A stretch of 14,074 nt of DNA. Source: an uncultured Gammaproteobacteria bacterium (GTDB lineage: Bacteria; Pseudomonadota; Gammaproteobacteria; Rariloculales; Rariloculaceae). The DNA is taken from NCBI GenBank assembly GCA_946887385.1, contig CAMPKU010000108.1, positions 1 to 14,074 on the forward strand. The letters are read 5' to 3'. Below are positions 13,075 through 14,074 of this stretch, in pieces; within the stretch, counting starts at the first letter, position 1, and each line of letters begins with the position of its first letter. The notes beneath the pieces are model-generated. The model saw only the letters and a program-made list of their open reading frames with translations. It did not search any database and had not been told where the DNA came from. The translations under genes and the position numbers were made by a program.

Positions 13075-14074
13075 TCACTCGTGCCGCAGAGCGGTGGTCG
13101 GATTGATGCGCGTAGCACGTCGCGTGGGCAAGTACGCGGCCAGCAACAGCGCGGCGGCGAGCACCGCCGTCGACGCAGTCAACACCAAAGGATCGATCGG
13201 GCTCACCCCGTAGAGCAGGCTGCTCAGGAGGCGCGCGACGGCAGCGGCGAGCAGCAACCCCACCGCGAGGCCGGCCAGCGTGAGCCCGAGACTTTCGCGC
13301 AGCATCTGCCGCATCACGTCGCCCGCTGTGGCGCCGAGCGCCATGCGCACGCCGATCTCGCGCGTGCGGCGTGTGACGAGGAACGCCTTGACGCCGTAGG
13401 CACCGACGACCGCCAAGAACAGCGCGAGCGCGCCGAGCATCGAGAAGATCCGGCCGCCCGCGCGCACGGCCCACATGAACAGGCCGTTGTCGCGGTGTTC
13501 GACCATCGTCTGTAGCGACAGCACCGGCAGCGGCGGTTCGTCCGCTCGGAGCGGAGCGCGTAGCGGTTCGAGCCGCGGCGCGGCATGGCGGCCGTCGGCG
13601 GCCCGCACATGCAAATGCATCATGGCACCGAAGCGCTGCGCGAACGGTACTTGGCCAAACGGCAAATAGACGTGGGGCGCCGACAGGCGTTCCGTCATGC
13701 GGTGGCGCGTGCCGGGCACAACGCCGACGATCTCAAGGGCGGGAGCTGCCGTGTTCGGTACGCGTGTCGTAAACTCGATGAAGCGGCCGAGCGCCTGCCT
13801 CGCACTGCCGAAGATTTGCTCGGCGAGCGGCTCGTCGATAATGGCGACTGCGCTGCCGCCGGCAGATGATGCTTCCGCAGCCGTAAACGCCCGGCCGGCG
13901 AGCACCGGCAACCCCAGCGTTTCGAAATAGTCGTCGGCCACCACGTAGTAGTACGCGATCGATGCGTCGTCCGGCGCGCCGGAACCTGCGGCGTGCACTT
14001 CCCGCCTCACGCTCATGGAATCGAACGGCACCAGCGATGCCAGCGAAGCGCTCTCGACGCCCGGCAACGCGCGT
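13075..14074 (-). CDS. ABC transporter permease, MacB/FtsX or ADOP type (partial, 5' end outside the window)
   Basis: The C-terminal 330-plus residues of a large permease; the reading frame runs open to the window edge, and the TTG at 14067 (in ALPGVESASL) is internal. A periplasmic MacB-type core domain (PGVESASLASLVPF, then YYYVVADDYFETLGLPVLAGRAFT) is followed by three TM helices of an FtsX domain: near GRIFSMLGALALFLAVVGAYG, GLTLAGLAVGLLLAAAVARLL and the last ~35 residues. The loop TRRTREIGVRMALGAT and the end PTTALRHE are hallmarks. This fits the duplicated orphan permeases (ADOP) of Acidobacteria and some proteobacteria. No ATPase gene is visible; the exported substrate is unknown. Confidence 0.9.
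   Translation of the reverse strand, partial: RALPGVESASLASLVPFDSMSVRREVHAAGSGAPDDASIAYYYVVADDYFETLGLPVLAGRAFTAAEASSAGGSAVAIIDEPLAEQIFGSARQALGRFIEFTTRVPNTAAPALEIVGVVPGTRHRMTERLSAPHVYLPFGQVPFAQRFGAMMHLHVRAADGRHAAPRLEPLRAPLRADEPPLPVLSLQTMVEHRDNGLFMWAVRAGGRIFSMLGALALFLAVVGAYGVKAFLVTRRTREIGVRMALGATAGDVMRQMLRESLGLTLAGLAVGLLLAAAVARLLSSLLYGVSPIDPLVLTASTAVLAAALLLAAYLPTRRATRINPTTALRHE

Overview
This is a GC-rich (by eye well over 60 %), densely coded bacterial chromosome segment. DUF1415, YaiI/YqxD, DUF6152, a TIGR03885-type flavin oxidoreductase, a free-standing trehalose-synthase-like GH13 enzyme, a bacterial topoisomerase IB and an ADOP/MacB-type permease together suggest a soil or sediment proteobacterium, most likely gammaproteobacterial (Steroidobacteraceae/Nevskiales/Xanthomonadales-like). 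That placement is inference. I see no rRNA, tRNA, CRISPR, transposase or phage gene.

Layout. (1) 1-4654, all on +: a single-chain PheS-like ligase with its own FDX-ACB domain, a RIO1-type kinase, a three-His-box fatty acid desaturase and a PepSY-TM membrane protein. (2) 4655-6926, all on -: behind a perfect GGGGACAGATC hairpin lie a YsnF/DUF2382 stress protein, an 80-aa zinc-ribbon protein, a 67-aa acidic disordered protein and YaiI. (3) 6991-7691, +: a 43-aa basic protein overlapping DUF1415 by ATGA. (4) 7756-10385, -: a flavin oxidoreductase overlapping a GH13 trehalose-synthase-like gene by ATGA. (5) 10504-13029, +: topoisomerase IB, then two exported proteins (DUF6152 and an unnamed partner). 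(6) 13075 to the right edge, -: the C-terminal part of an ABC/ADOP permease. No gene-free stretch exceeds about 215 bases.

The main discovery is regulatory. Four intergenic sites carry the -24/-12 sigma-54 (RpoN) signature with exact GG-N10-GC spacing, each in the right orientation and about 23-38 nt of leader before a gene: DUF2382 stress protein (TGGCACATGCTTTGCA), 67-aa acidic protein (TGGTACATGTCTTGCA), the oxidoreductase/GH13 operon (TGGCATGCAACTTGCT) and topoisomerase IB (TGGCACGGAAGCTGCA). The last two are divergent, with -24 elements only 7 bp apart, so two holoenzymes probably cannot bind together. I infer a local RpoN-driven stress module joining envelope/stress, trehalose metabolism, redox and DNA topology functions. 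Genes of this kind are usually associated with RpoS- or EcfG-type general stress control. No enhancer-binding activator is encoded in the window, so the activator would act from elsewhere.

Other genes appear to use sigma-70-like promoters, one of which would give a leaderless mRNA for the zinc-ribbon protein.
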